64,000 nucleotides of DNA, taken from the NCBI GenBank assembly GCA_035380245.1, contig DAOSXA010000001.1, positions 278,755 to 342,754 of the forward strand, written 5' to 3'. This DNA is from Candidatus Zixiibacteriota bacterium. Its GTDB lineage: Bacteria; Zixibacteria; MSB-5A5; GN15; FEB-12. Shown piece after piece: positions 37,479 to 45,386 of the stretch; position 1 is the first letter of the stretch; each line of letters begins with the position of its first letter. The notes under the pieces were generated by a model that was not told where the DNA came from, made no database searches, and saw only the letters and a program-made list of their open reading frames with translations. Position numbers and translations under genes: made by a program.

Positions 37479-37958
37479 TTACCGGCAGGCCGCCGGGGCC
37501 GCTCCGGAGAAGAACATAAAGTCAACCAGTTTGACGATATCGGATATATCTGCTATTCCCCCGGGATCACCGTTGATATTGGCCTCAGCATAACAGACCG
37601 GCGGGGCTCCCGCGGCAAAAAGCCATTCCACAAATCCGACCAAATCCGCGATATCAGGGACATCACTACCGGAGCCGTCAAAATCCCCTGTCTGGCCGAT
37701 ACAACAGGTACTGGGACCAAACGACTGAATAAAACCACCATTGACCAGCATAACGTCCGAGCCGAATTGACCGGCAATCGGTTGTCCCACACTGAATTCC
37801 ATCCCTAAACCAGTTCCGATAGCGTAACCGCCACCGGATGACAGAACGGTCCACGTATCAGAGGCTTGAATCATACCAGCCGCTAGAAAAGTCAGAATAA
37901 AACTAAGGATCTGATTGTAGAGAGAGTTCTCGAAAATGTTTGAAAGGGTCTGTCTCAT
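37479..37958 (-). CDS. Small secreted protein with C-terminal dockerin-like repeat pair (second copy)
   Basis: The 159-residue product has a hydrophobic signal (QILSFILTFLAAGMIQA). A WTVLSSGGG core and FSVGQPIAGQF follow, then a dockerin-like C-terminus with CC, GDFDGSGSDVPDIADLVGFV and NINGDPGGIADISDIVKLVD. It has the same plan as the 208-residue protein at 2923-3549 but lacks the Thr-rich linker. It stands upstream of the two T9SS-type exoprotein genes on the same strand and may head their transcript. ATG 37958 lacks a clear ribosome site and lies only about 20 nt from the predicted transcription start, so translation may be near-leaderless. Confidence 0.75.
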   Translation of the reverse strand: MRQTLSNIFENSLYNQILSFILTFLAAGMIQASDTWTVLSSGGGYAIGTGLGMEFSVGQPIAGQFGSDVMLVNGGFIQSFGPSTCCIGQTGDFDGSGSDVPDIADLVGFVEWLFAAGAPPVCYAEANINGDPGGIADISDIVKLVDFMFFSGAAPAACR

Positions 37959-37982
37959 AACCGTAATTCACAGTCGTACACC

Positions 37983-38010
37983 AATATAGCACAATCCGCC
38001 AAACACGCAA
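37983..38010 (-). promoter_or_regulatory. Candidate promoter of the exoprotein cluster
   Basis: On the minus strand TTGCGT (38005-38010) and TATATT (37983-37988) are 16 nt apart, directly upstream of ATG 37958. The remaining 38011-38376 holds only a small CTGTG/CACAG inverted repeat. Confidence 0.5.
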
Positions 38011-38376
38011 CCGGGAATTGATAGACTCCGGCAATACCATTGCAGGACATGATCAGTCATATATCCCCGCTGGTTCGGATACTGGATAGTGATTCTATCG
38101 TTTCACCTTCATCTATTGCTCGCCTGACATCTTAAAAGAACGCCACATATAAAATCATCCGATCCGGCGTTTGATAAAACACGACTGTAGCCATAGCAGC
38201 TCAATACCGTCGGACCGAATTCGTCTACGTTGTTCGCATTGCTTCCCGCCTGTCACACGGCCCTGTCTGTGTAGATTTTGCACAGATTGCCGATAATGTG
38301 AAGAGGAAATAATAACCGGCAGTTGTCATCGTTTCGCATCGCATCGCTGCCGTCTGAACCAGGCAATAGGATCGCT

Positions 38377-41300
38377 ATGAATCGCGCTCAACGCAGAAAC
38401 AACAAGAAATCCCTATCACAAACCAGTGCCGTCCATCCGGCAGCTCTGAGCGGCATGCTCAACGACGCCATTGAATACCATCGATCCGGCGACTTGAAAC
38501 GAGCAGTCCCTCTTTACAATGAAGTCCTCATCGCTCAACCGAACAACCATATCGCCCTGCACATGCTCAGCCTGATGGCTTACCAGATAGGCAATCACGA
38601 TCTGGCGTTAAACTATGTCAATCGCGCCCTTGACTTCGATCCGGACAACGCGGCCTACCACAACACCCGTTCGGCGGTCTTGCTTGCCCTGGACCGTATA
38701 GAAGAAGCGTTGGCCTCCTGTCGCGAGGCGGTGCACCATGACCCGGCCCTTGCCGAAGCCCATTACAATCTCGGTAATTTGCTGGCACAGCGAGGTAAAG
38801 TAGTCGAAGCTACGGCCTGTTTTCAAACCGCCGCCGATTTGCGACCGGCCTATGAAGCAGCCTGGTTTCGCCTCGGGCAGCTTCGATTGGAACAGAACCA
38901 ACTCGAACCGGCCCTGGAAGCTTTTCGTTCTCCGCTTACTCTTAATCCGGATAATACCAATGCCCTCAACAACGCCGGCAACATTCTGATACGACTTGGT
39001 CGCATGGAGGAGGCTCTCGAATCGTATCGCAAGGCTATCGGTGCTTCGCCCGATCAACCTGAAGCACATTACAATATCGGCTTCGTGCTGCATCGGCGCG
39101 GTGATCTCGATGCTGCCGAAGACGCTTATCGACGGGCTCTCAAAGCAGACCCGGATTTCATCCCGGCTCTCAACAACTTGTCGGAATTACTCATCGAGCG
39201 TGGTGACGTTGCTAATGCCGTAAGTTTGCTGGAGGAGTCAGCCACGAAATTCCCCGACCATGCCGCGTTGAATTTCAATCTGGCACGCGCTCTTAGAGCG
39301 ACCGATCAGAACGAGCGTGCCGAACAGGTTTGCCGTGGAATTTTACGGCTCCATCCGGATCATGAATCCACCCTGCACCTGTTGAACACAATCAACGGTT
39401 ACACCCCGGAACAAGTCCCGGCCGGTTACATCCGCGAGTTATTCGACAACTACGCCGAATGTTACGAGCATCGTTTCGTTACCGAGCTCGCTTACAACGG
39501 TCCGGAAGAATTACGACATGACATGGAAACCCAAACCAGCCCGGAGTATCGGTTCCACCGAGTGCTCGATTTGGGCTGCGGCAGCGGGCTGGTTGGTACG
39601 GCTTTCCGAATCGTATCCGATCACATCGACGGCGTAGATTTGTCGCCGCGTATGGTTGAAACGGCTCGACGCAAAAATGTCTATACCTCCGTAATCGAAG
39701 ATGACCTTATCGCCTATCTCGCCTCTACCGACAATCGATACGATCTTTTCATAGCTGCCGATGTCCTGATTTACCTTGGGAATCTCGATCGGCTTTTCGC
39801 TCAGATTGCCGATCATGCCGACGGCGAAGCGTGGTTCACTTTCACGGTGGAGAGTTGGGACGGCGATGGTTTCAAGCTGCAACCTTCAGGGCATATCGCA
39901 CACAGCGACTCCTATATCGGCAACCTCGCGGAGCGGCACGGTTTCGCGATATTGTCCAATCGCCGGATTAATCTTCGGAAAGAAGCGAACAACTGGATTA
40001 TCGGCCAGGCATACGTCCTTAGGTTGAGAAAAGGCTCACCGGAAAACTCGATGATATCCGGTCAGAACACCACCGTACTGTCTTCGTCAACCGCAATTCA
40101 TGATACGAAGGAACTGCTCAGCGAGGCGGTGGCTTGTCATCGAAACGGCAATCTGGATCGAGCTCGAGAATTGTACGACCACATTATCGAGCAAACTCCC
40201 AATTGCTCTGACGCCTGGCATCTTCTGGGAGTCACATCACTCCAGAGCGGTGATCCTCAAGCGGCAGTGGGAGCAATCGACCAGGCAATTGCCATCAATC
40301 CGGATCGTCCTGAATTCCATGTCAACCTCGGTACGGCCCTGCAAGCTGTGGGACAGAATGATTCGGCCGAGGCGGCTTATTGGCAGGCGATTCGACTCAG
40401 TCCCAATTATGCCAATGCCCATTACAACCTTGCCAATCTGTTAAGAAACAGTCAACGACCGGAAGAGGCGATAGAGCTCTATCGTCGGGCTATCGCCGTG
40501 TGTCCGGATTTCCATGAAGCGTATTGTAACCTCGGCATTCTCCAATTTGATATGGAACGAATCGATGAGGCTATAGCATCGACCCAAAAGGCCATTCACC
40601 TCCAACCGAACCTGACCAAGGCTCATTGCAACCTGGGCAATTGTTATCTGGCTCTTGGTGAAAACAACCTGGCTCGAGCAGCCTTCGAACGGGCTTTGAG
40701 CATCGATCCCGATAATTGCGTTGCCCTTATCAATCTCTCTCAGGTGTTGCTAAAACTCCACGAATTCGAGCACTCACGCACCTGCATAAAAAAAGCAATT
40801 ACCATCGAACCTCAACAGGCTCGGCACCACCGTTTACTTGGCAATACCTACATCCAGGAAGGACACCCGGATAAGGCTATTGCTCATTACCAACAAGCGG
40901 TTACGATGGATCCCGATAATGGCTTCGGTCGTCACATCCTGAACGCTCTTACGGGTAAGAACAGCGCTACCGCACCTGAAGACTATGTCCGTGAACTGTT
41001 CGACTCCTTCGCCTATGGTTTCGAGAAGCAACTCGTAGGTCGCTTGCGATATACCGTCCCGGAACAGCTCCGGCACCTTATCGATCAAACCGCCCCCGAT
41101 CATCACTATAAAACAGCCCTCGATCTTGGCTGCGGCACCGGGCTTATGGGAGAGCGGCTCTCCGACTTAGTGGAACGGCTTGTCGGGATTGATTTATCCG
41201 AAAAAATGATTCGGCAATGTCAAAGCAAACATCTCTATCATGAGCTTCTGACCGGCAACATCGATACCGTCAACGACCGGTTGTCGGAGAAATTCGACCT

Positions 41301-41595
41301 GATCGTCGCCGCCGATGTGCTGGTCTACCTTGGCGATTTGCGCCCGCTGTTTGAGTCGATCGCCGCCGTTGCCCGGCCGGGTGCGATCTTCGCTTTCTCT
41401 ACTGAGAAGCTGGAGTCAACCGATGATGATTTTCATCTTCGTTCATCGGGTCGCTTCGCTCATAGTCGCCAATACATCCGCAAGTTGACCGATGATTTCG
41501 GACTGTCGGAGTTGGATTGTCTTGAAACAACCGTCCGGCTGGAGGCCGGTAGAGAACTTGCCGGGGATCTTTTCGTACTGGCTTTTCCCGGTTGA
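38377..41595 (+). CDS. Duplicated TPR-methyltransferase fusion protein
   Basis: The 1072-residue cytoplasmic protein consists of two copies of one module. Module 1 has TPR units (about 27-330) and a class I methyltransferase (about 340-560) with the SAM motif VLDLGCGSGLVG near 395. Module 2 has TPR units (about 580-860) and a methyltransferase (about 865-1072) with ALDLGCGTGLMG near 913. Both methyltransferases begin with the same lead-in (YIRELFDNYAECYEHRF and YVRELFDSFAYGFEKQL) and share AADVL(I/V)YLG after the SAM site. The TPRs probably select a protein substrate. ATG 38377 is preceded by AGGA and opens a basic MNRAQRRNNKK segment; an upstream start at 38323 is less likely. It converges tail to tail on the antiporter gene. 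Confidence 0.87.
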   Translation: MNRAQRRNNKKSLSQTSAVHPAALSGMLNDAIEYHRSGDLKRAVPLYNEVLIAQPNNHIALHMLSLMAYQIGNHDLALNYVNRALDFDPDNAAYHNTRSAVLLALDRIEEALASCREAVHHDPALAEAHYNLGNLLAQRGKVVEATACFQTAADLRPAYEAAWFRLGQLRLEQNQLEPALEAFRSPLTLNPDNTNALNNAGNILIRLGRMEEALESYRKAIGASPDQPEAHYNIGFVLHRRGDLDAAEDAYRRALKADPDFIPALNNLSELLIERGDVANAVSLLEESATKFPDHAALNFNLARALRATDQNERAEQVCRGILRLHPDHESTLHLLNTINGYTPEQVPAGYIRELFDNYAECYEHRFVTELAYNGPEELRHDMETQTSPEYRFHRVLDLGCGSGLVGTAFRIVSDHIDGVDLSPRMVETARRKNVYTSVIEDDLIAYLASTDNRYDLFIAADVLIYLGNLDRLFAQIADHADGEAWFTFTVESWDGDGFKLQPSGHIAHSDSYIGNLAERHGFAILSNRRINLRKEANNWIIGQAYVLRLRKGSPENSMISGQNTTVLSSSTAIHDTKELLSEAVACHRNGNLDRARELYDHIIEQTPNCSDAWHLLGVTSLQSGDPQAAVGAIDQAIAINPDRPEFHVNLGTALQAVGQNDSAEAAYWQAIRLSPNYANAHYNLANLLRNSQRPEEAIELYRRAIAVCPDFHEAYCNLGILQFDMERIDEAIASTQKAIHLQPNLTKAHCNLGNCYLALGENNLARAAFERALSIDPDNCVALINLSQVLLKLHEFEHSRTCIKKAITIEPQQARHHRLLGNTYIQEGHPDKAIAHYQQAVTMDPDNGFGRHILNALTGKNSATAPEDYVRELFDSFAYGFEKQLVGRLRYTVPEQLRHLIDQTAPDHHYKTALDLGCGTGLMGERLSDLVERLVGIDLSEKMIRQCQSKHLYHELLTGNIDTVNDRLSEKFDLIVAADVLVYLGDLRPLFESIAAVARPGAIFAFSTEKLESTDDDFHLRSSGRFAHSRQYIRKLTDDFGLSELDCLETTVRLEAGRELAGDLFVLAFPG

Positions 41596-41609
41596 AATAG
41601 ACGCAGCTT

Positions 41610-42839
41610 TTAACTGATCGATTGCACGTAGGGTTTGATGGTCAATCCTTGCACCAGGATCGAGAACACCACCACCACATACGTGATCGATACGATCAAA
41701 TCCCGCTCGGGACCGGCGGCCAGTGAAAGCGCCAGGGCAATGGAGATGCCGCCGCGAAGACCTCCCCAGGTAAGAATGCCGACCGCTCGCTCGGTGAACT
41801 GACGTCTGAAACGTAACAGGCTGACCGACAACCAGACGGAAATGAGCCGAGCTGCGAGTACGACCGGGATGGCCAGCAGACCGGCCCAGAAATAACTCAT
41901 GGTAAAATGCAGAATGAGTATCTCAAGTCCTATCCAGATGAAAAGCACGGCGTTGAGAGTTTCATCGACCAGTTCCCAGAATTTATCCAAATGGTCGCGG
42001 GTGGTTTCGGACATGGCCAGATGGCGCCCGTAGTTTCCTATCAGTAAACCGGCCACGACAATCGCAATAGGTCCCGATAAATCCATCACGGTGGCCAGCG
42101 AATATCCGCCGCAAACCAGAGCCAAAGTGATCAACACTTCAACCGCATAATCATCGATACTTTTCAACAGGTGAAAAGCGATCCATCCGATCAGAATCCC
42201 GAATAAAACACCGCCGACCGCTTCATGCAGAAAAAGCATCACCACCGACCCGACCGTCACCGTCTCGGTCGAGGCGGCAATCGCCAGCATGACCATGAAT
42301 ACCACCACGCCGACACCGTCGTTGAAAAGCGATTCACCGGCGATCTTTACCTCAAGCGATTTTGGCGCATGGACCGATTTGAGAATCGACAGTACCGCCA
42401 CCGGATCGGTTGGTGCGATCAATGCTCCAAAAACCAAACACCAGGCAAACGGCAACTCCAGCCCCATCGGCATGAGTGCGAAATGCAGCACCACTCCAAC
42501 CAGGAGAGTGGTGATAACCACACCGCCGGTAGCCAGAATCGAAACCACGAATTTCTGTTGAAGAAGATCCCCCAGGTCGATCTTGATGGCCCCGGCGAAC
42601 AGCAGAAAACTCAGCATCCCTTTCATGAGCGCTTCGCTGAAGTCGATGCTGCCCATGACGTTTTCGACCCAGCCGCCGATATCCAGACCGAGCTTATCGA
42701 GTCCGATCACTGCTAGTGACATGATCAGCCCGATAGTCATGAGACCAACCGTGCCGGGTAATCGGATGTAGCGATGATTCACCCATGATGCCAGCGCTGC
42801 AACCGTCACGAAAATAGATATGATGGAAAATACCGACAT
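41610..42839 (-). CDS. Na+(K+)/H+ antiporter, CPA1/NhaP-type
   Basis: The 409-residue polytopic protein has about 12 membrane helices. The CPA1 ion-binding motifs are present: APTDPVAV (142-149), ESLFNDG (169-175, with the Asn-Asp pair at 173-174) and WGGLRGGISIALALSL near the C-terminus. It exchanges sodium or potassium for protons and supports pH and salt homeostasis. No cytoplasmic regulatory tail is present. ATG 42839 has GGAG at a rather long spacing. Confidence 0.9.
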   Translation of the reverse strand: MSVFSIISIFVTVAALASWVNHRYIRLPGTVGLMTIGLIMSLAVIGLDKLGLDIGGWVENVMGSIDFSEALMKGMLSFLLFAGAIKIDLGDLLQQKFVVSILATGGVVITTLLVGVVLHFALMPMGLELPFAWCLVFGALIAPTDPVAVLSILKSVHAPKSLEVKIAGESLFNDGVGVVVFMVMLAIAASTETVTVGSVVMLFLHEAVGGVLFGILIGWIAFHLLKSIDDYAVEVLITLALVCGGYSLATVMDLSGPIAIVVAGLLIGNYGRHLAMSETTRDHLDKFWELVDETLNAVLFIWIGLEILILHFTMSYFWAGLLAIPVVLAARLISVWLSVSLLRFRRQFTERAVGILTWGGLRGGISIALALSLAAGPERDLIVSITYVVVVFSILVQGLTIKPYVQSIS

Positions 42840-43313
42840 ACGATTTCAACTCCAAGTTACGGCCTGCAAGAAATCGACATCAGCTCGCAGCCTCAACAAC
42901 AAACTGCCCCAAACAGCAGAGGCCCGCCTGAACAGCGAGCCTCTGCTCCAACTCACTCTGAAGTGATCGATGGAGTCGAACATCCCCGTGTAAAGAGAAT
43001 TCCTGGAATGTTTTTGCCGTGCTTGGGTGAGCCGGCTAAGCTTAAGTCCCGTCAGCGTTTATTATTCGCTTGCATTTCCACTGCTGACTGAACCTGGTTT
43101 AGTCCTAAAGCTCTTCTCCTCCATGTTGTAGATTCCTGATCAGGTTGGCATGGCACGGTTGCAGATCACCACAACGTACCCACTGATTATTAGAGCAATG
43201 AATGTATCAGTAAAATACTGCCATTTATATAGCCATTTTCGATGGACTGATCGTTTATAAATGCAATGACCTCGAACTGATAACTCCCTTCATTTTACGC
43301 GCTCTCGATTTTC
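42840..43313. other. Intergenic stretch with one inverted repeat
   Basis: GCAGAGGC (42916-42923) and GCCTCTGC (42939-42946) form an 8-bp inverted repeat with a 15-nt loop, without a T-run on either side. I see no gene, tRNA or further repeat in this stretch. Confidence 0.4.
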
Positions 43314-43343
43314 TTGACAAAACTGCCGCTCCCGGTCTATCTT
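43314..43343 (+). promoter_or_regulatory. Candidate promoter of the unknown gene-comB pair
   Basis: A perfect TTGACA (43314-43319) is followed after 18 nt by TATCTT (43338-43343), about 70 nt before the start codon at 43414. Confidence 0.5.
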
Positions 43344-43413
43344 TCGGGCAGCACTACGAGGAATATCAACAACGCCCGGTTATACCAGCGGCGCCGATAC
43401 GGGAGAAAGCAGT

Positions 43414-43926
43414 ATGACCTACAATGAACTGGCCGATCTCGTGTTTGACGGCCTTCAGCCGGTTCTGGCGGAACATGTCGGGGTACAGCTTTATGCCATG
43501 GAACGGGAGAAATTCGACGGTTGGTTACATGTCGAACTATGTCGTATTATGGTCCAGCACGGACTTCACCCCGAACCAACCGACAAGCTGGTCGATCTGG
43601 TTTTCGGCAAATGGGCGCTCGATGTGCGCACGATCAACACCAACATCCCCCACGATGGCTGCCGCGCCAAGGGTCGCCCGATTAAAAAAGAGATCGACGA
43701 CTTGATTAAGGATATCTGGAAACTGACCAATCCCGGCAAAGCGTTGGCTGCGCCACATCGTGGAGTCCTTCTTCTGGCGTTCCCGACCACCCATGAAAAC
43801 GAGCGCTGGCAATCGGTTCACCTGAGCCAGATACGCAGCGAGTTGACACAACTGCTCTATCGCGAGTTCGAGTTCAAGGGCAACATTCCGGGCGTGCTAT
43901 ATCTCGGCCTCTGCTCCGAGAATTGA
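43414..43926 (+). CDS. Unknown protein with possible PD-(D/E)XK-like motif
   Basis: I do not recognise this 170-residue soluble protein. A helix FDGWLHVELCRIM (Glu41) is followed by Asp61 in KLVDLVFGKW and by ALDVRT (Asp70, Arg72). This order recalls the E, D and (D/E)xK residues of PD-(D/E)XK nucleases, with Arg in place of Lys. The likeness is weak and the fold is unproven. ATG 43414 follows GGGAGAAAG. The comB-like gene starts 12 nt after its stop, so the two are very likely cotranscribed. Confidence 0.65.
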   Translation: MTYNELADLVFDGLQPVLAEHVGVQLYAMEREKFDGWLHVELCRIMVQHGLHPEPTDKLVDLVFGKWALDVRTINTNIPHDGCRAKGRPIKKEIDDLIKDIWKLTNPGKALAAPHRGVLLLAFPTTHENERWQSVHLSQIRSELTQLLYREFEFKGNIPGVLYLGLCSEN

Positions 43927-43938
43927 TCAAGTCATCCC

Positions 43939-44703
43939 ATGAATTTCGCCGATCAATCAGGATTTGACGTTCGCTTCGAATGGGGTCTCCCCGGCCTGGA
44001 GCAGATGTTGCCTCACGTCGCGATCGTTGTGATTGTCGATGTTCTCTCCTTCAGTACCGCCGTTGAGGCGGCTGTCGCACGGGGAGCCGAAGTTCTTCCG
44101 TTCGATCGATGCGGAGATGAAGCAGCCGGTTATGCCGAGACCAATAACGCCTTTCTCGCCGTTTCCCGAAAGAAACGAAACGCTTCTCACAACTTCAGCC
44201 TCTCCCCGGTTTCATTGACCAAACTCAATAAAGACGACCGGCTCGTACTTCCATCTCCCAACGGAGCCACTCTCTCGTTCAAGGCGGCTGAGTCGGGAAT
44301 TACGATCGTGGCCGGTTGTCTTCGCAACGCGCGGGCGGTGGCGGAGTTCTGCCGGTCGCAGAAAGGACCCATAGCCATTATTGCCGCCGGTGAAAAGCGC
44401 GACGGTTATGGAGGTCCATTACGTCCGGCGGCCGAGGATTTGATCGGCTCAGGAGCGATAATTAACCGGATGGGAACACTGACGTTGTCGCCCGAGGCCG
44501 AGGTTGCCCGAGGCGCATATCGATATCTCTGCAATGACTTGTCCGGCGCTTTCATTAATTGTGCTTCCGGCAGGGAGTTGATTGAAATCGGATTCGAGAG
44601 CGACGTGCTTTTTGCCGCCGAGATTGATGTCTCCTCAACCGTACCGGTGCTCGTTGACAGACGCTTTCGGGTGGTCGGGACCGACGGCGAGGCGGCCAAT
44701 TAA
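43939..44703 (+). CDS. comB: 2-phosphosulfolactate phosphatase (ComB family)
   Basis: The 254-residue enzyme matches the ComB family: VIVDVLSFSTAVEAAVARGAEVLPF near residues 31-56, LVLPSPNGATLSF in the middle and IAIIAAGEKRDG followed by LRPAAEDLIGSGAII. ComB dephosphorylates 2-phosphosulfolactate to sulfolactate, known from coenzyme M synthesis in archaea and from sulfolactate formation in bacteria. No other gene of that pathway is visible here. It is preceded by an unknown gene 12 nt upstream. An 8-bp inverted repeat (GCTTGTTT, 44705-44712; AAACAAGC, 44750-44757) follows the stop. Confidence 0.85.
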   Translation: MNFADQSGFDVRFEWGLPGLEQMLPHVAIVVIVDVLSFSTAVEAAVARGAEVLPFDRCGDEAAGYAETNNAFLAVSRKKRNASHNFSLSPVSLTKLNKDDRLVLPSPNGATLSFKAAESGITIVAGCLRNARAVAEFCRSQKGPIAIIAAGEKRDGYGGPLRPAAEDLIGSGAIINRMGTLTLSPEAEVARGAYRYLCNDLSGAFINCASGRELIEIGFESDVLFAAEIDVSSTVPVLVDRRFRVVGTDGEAAN

Positions 44704-44862
44704 TGCTTGTTTTTTCGGTTAACTTAGCCTATGTTCGCCCCGTAATCGGAAACAAGCTTATAGCTTAAGTCCCTGAGACTGATAAGGCGAATACAAGCCT
44801 CAAGGCGCCGGTTCTATCATACTGAATATGAAGTACAAATTCCTGATAAAGGGGTTTCTGAA

Positions 44863-45198
44863 ATGAAATTCGATGATATGCTTCAGGGTGATATAGTAAT
44901 CCTGGATGTGTCCGGAAAAATCATGGGTGGTGAAGAGACTACCATGTTCCACGGGAAAATCCATGAATATATCAGCCAGAATAAGAAAAACATCGTAGTC
45001 GATTTGGCTCAAGTGGATTGGATGAACTCAGTCGGTCTGGGGATGCTGATCTCGGCCCTGACCACGGTAAAAAATGCCGGCGGTCGCCTGGTCCTGGCCA
45101 ACATTAATAAGATCGAATCTATTCTGACCATCACGCGGTTGATCTCGGTTTTCGAGCATTACGACAGCCGCGAACTGGCGATCAAGTCTTTCTCGTAA
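44863..45198 (+). CDS. STAS-domain anti-sigma factor antagonist
   Basis: The 111-residue protein is a single STAS domain. DIVILDVSGKIMGGEETTMFHGKI opens it, and the phosphorylation loop VDWMNSVGLGML carries Ser56, the residue phosphorylated by an anti-sigma kinase in SpoIIAA-type proteins. It should act in a partner-switching cascade that controls a sigma factor or another effector. No cognate kinase or phosphatase gene is in the window, so it is an orphan here. ATG 44863 has AAGGGG upstream. A terminator follows. Confidence 0.88.
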   Translation: MKFDDMLQGDIVILDVSGKIMGGEETTMFHGKIHEYISQNKKNIVVDLAQVDWMNSVGLGMLISALTTVKNAGGRLVLANINKIESILTITRLISVFEHYDSRELAIKSFS

Positions 45199-45225
45199 GA
45201 CGCACGCAGATAAAAAGATAAAAAG

Positions 45226-45254
45226 GCCCTTCGGTTTTCCCGAGGGGCTTTTTT
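45226..45254 (+). terminator. Rho-independent terminator after the STAS gene
   Basis: GCCCTTCGG (45226-45234) pairs with CCGAGGGGC (45240-45248, one wobble), followed by six T. Confidence 0.9.
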
Positions 45255-45386
45255 CGTGGTCCTCCGGATTGGTTCCGCCGGAAACAATGATTCGTTACAT
45301 CCGTAGTTGTTAGGAGAGGTTTGTACCGACTTGGCTGAACCGAGTCGGATGGGTTAACAAAATGTGCGTTATAGGGAGCATGTTTG

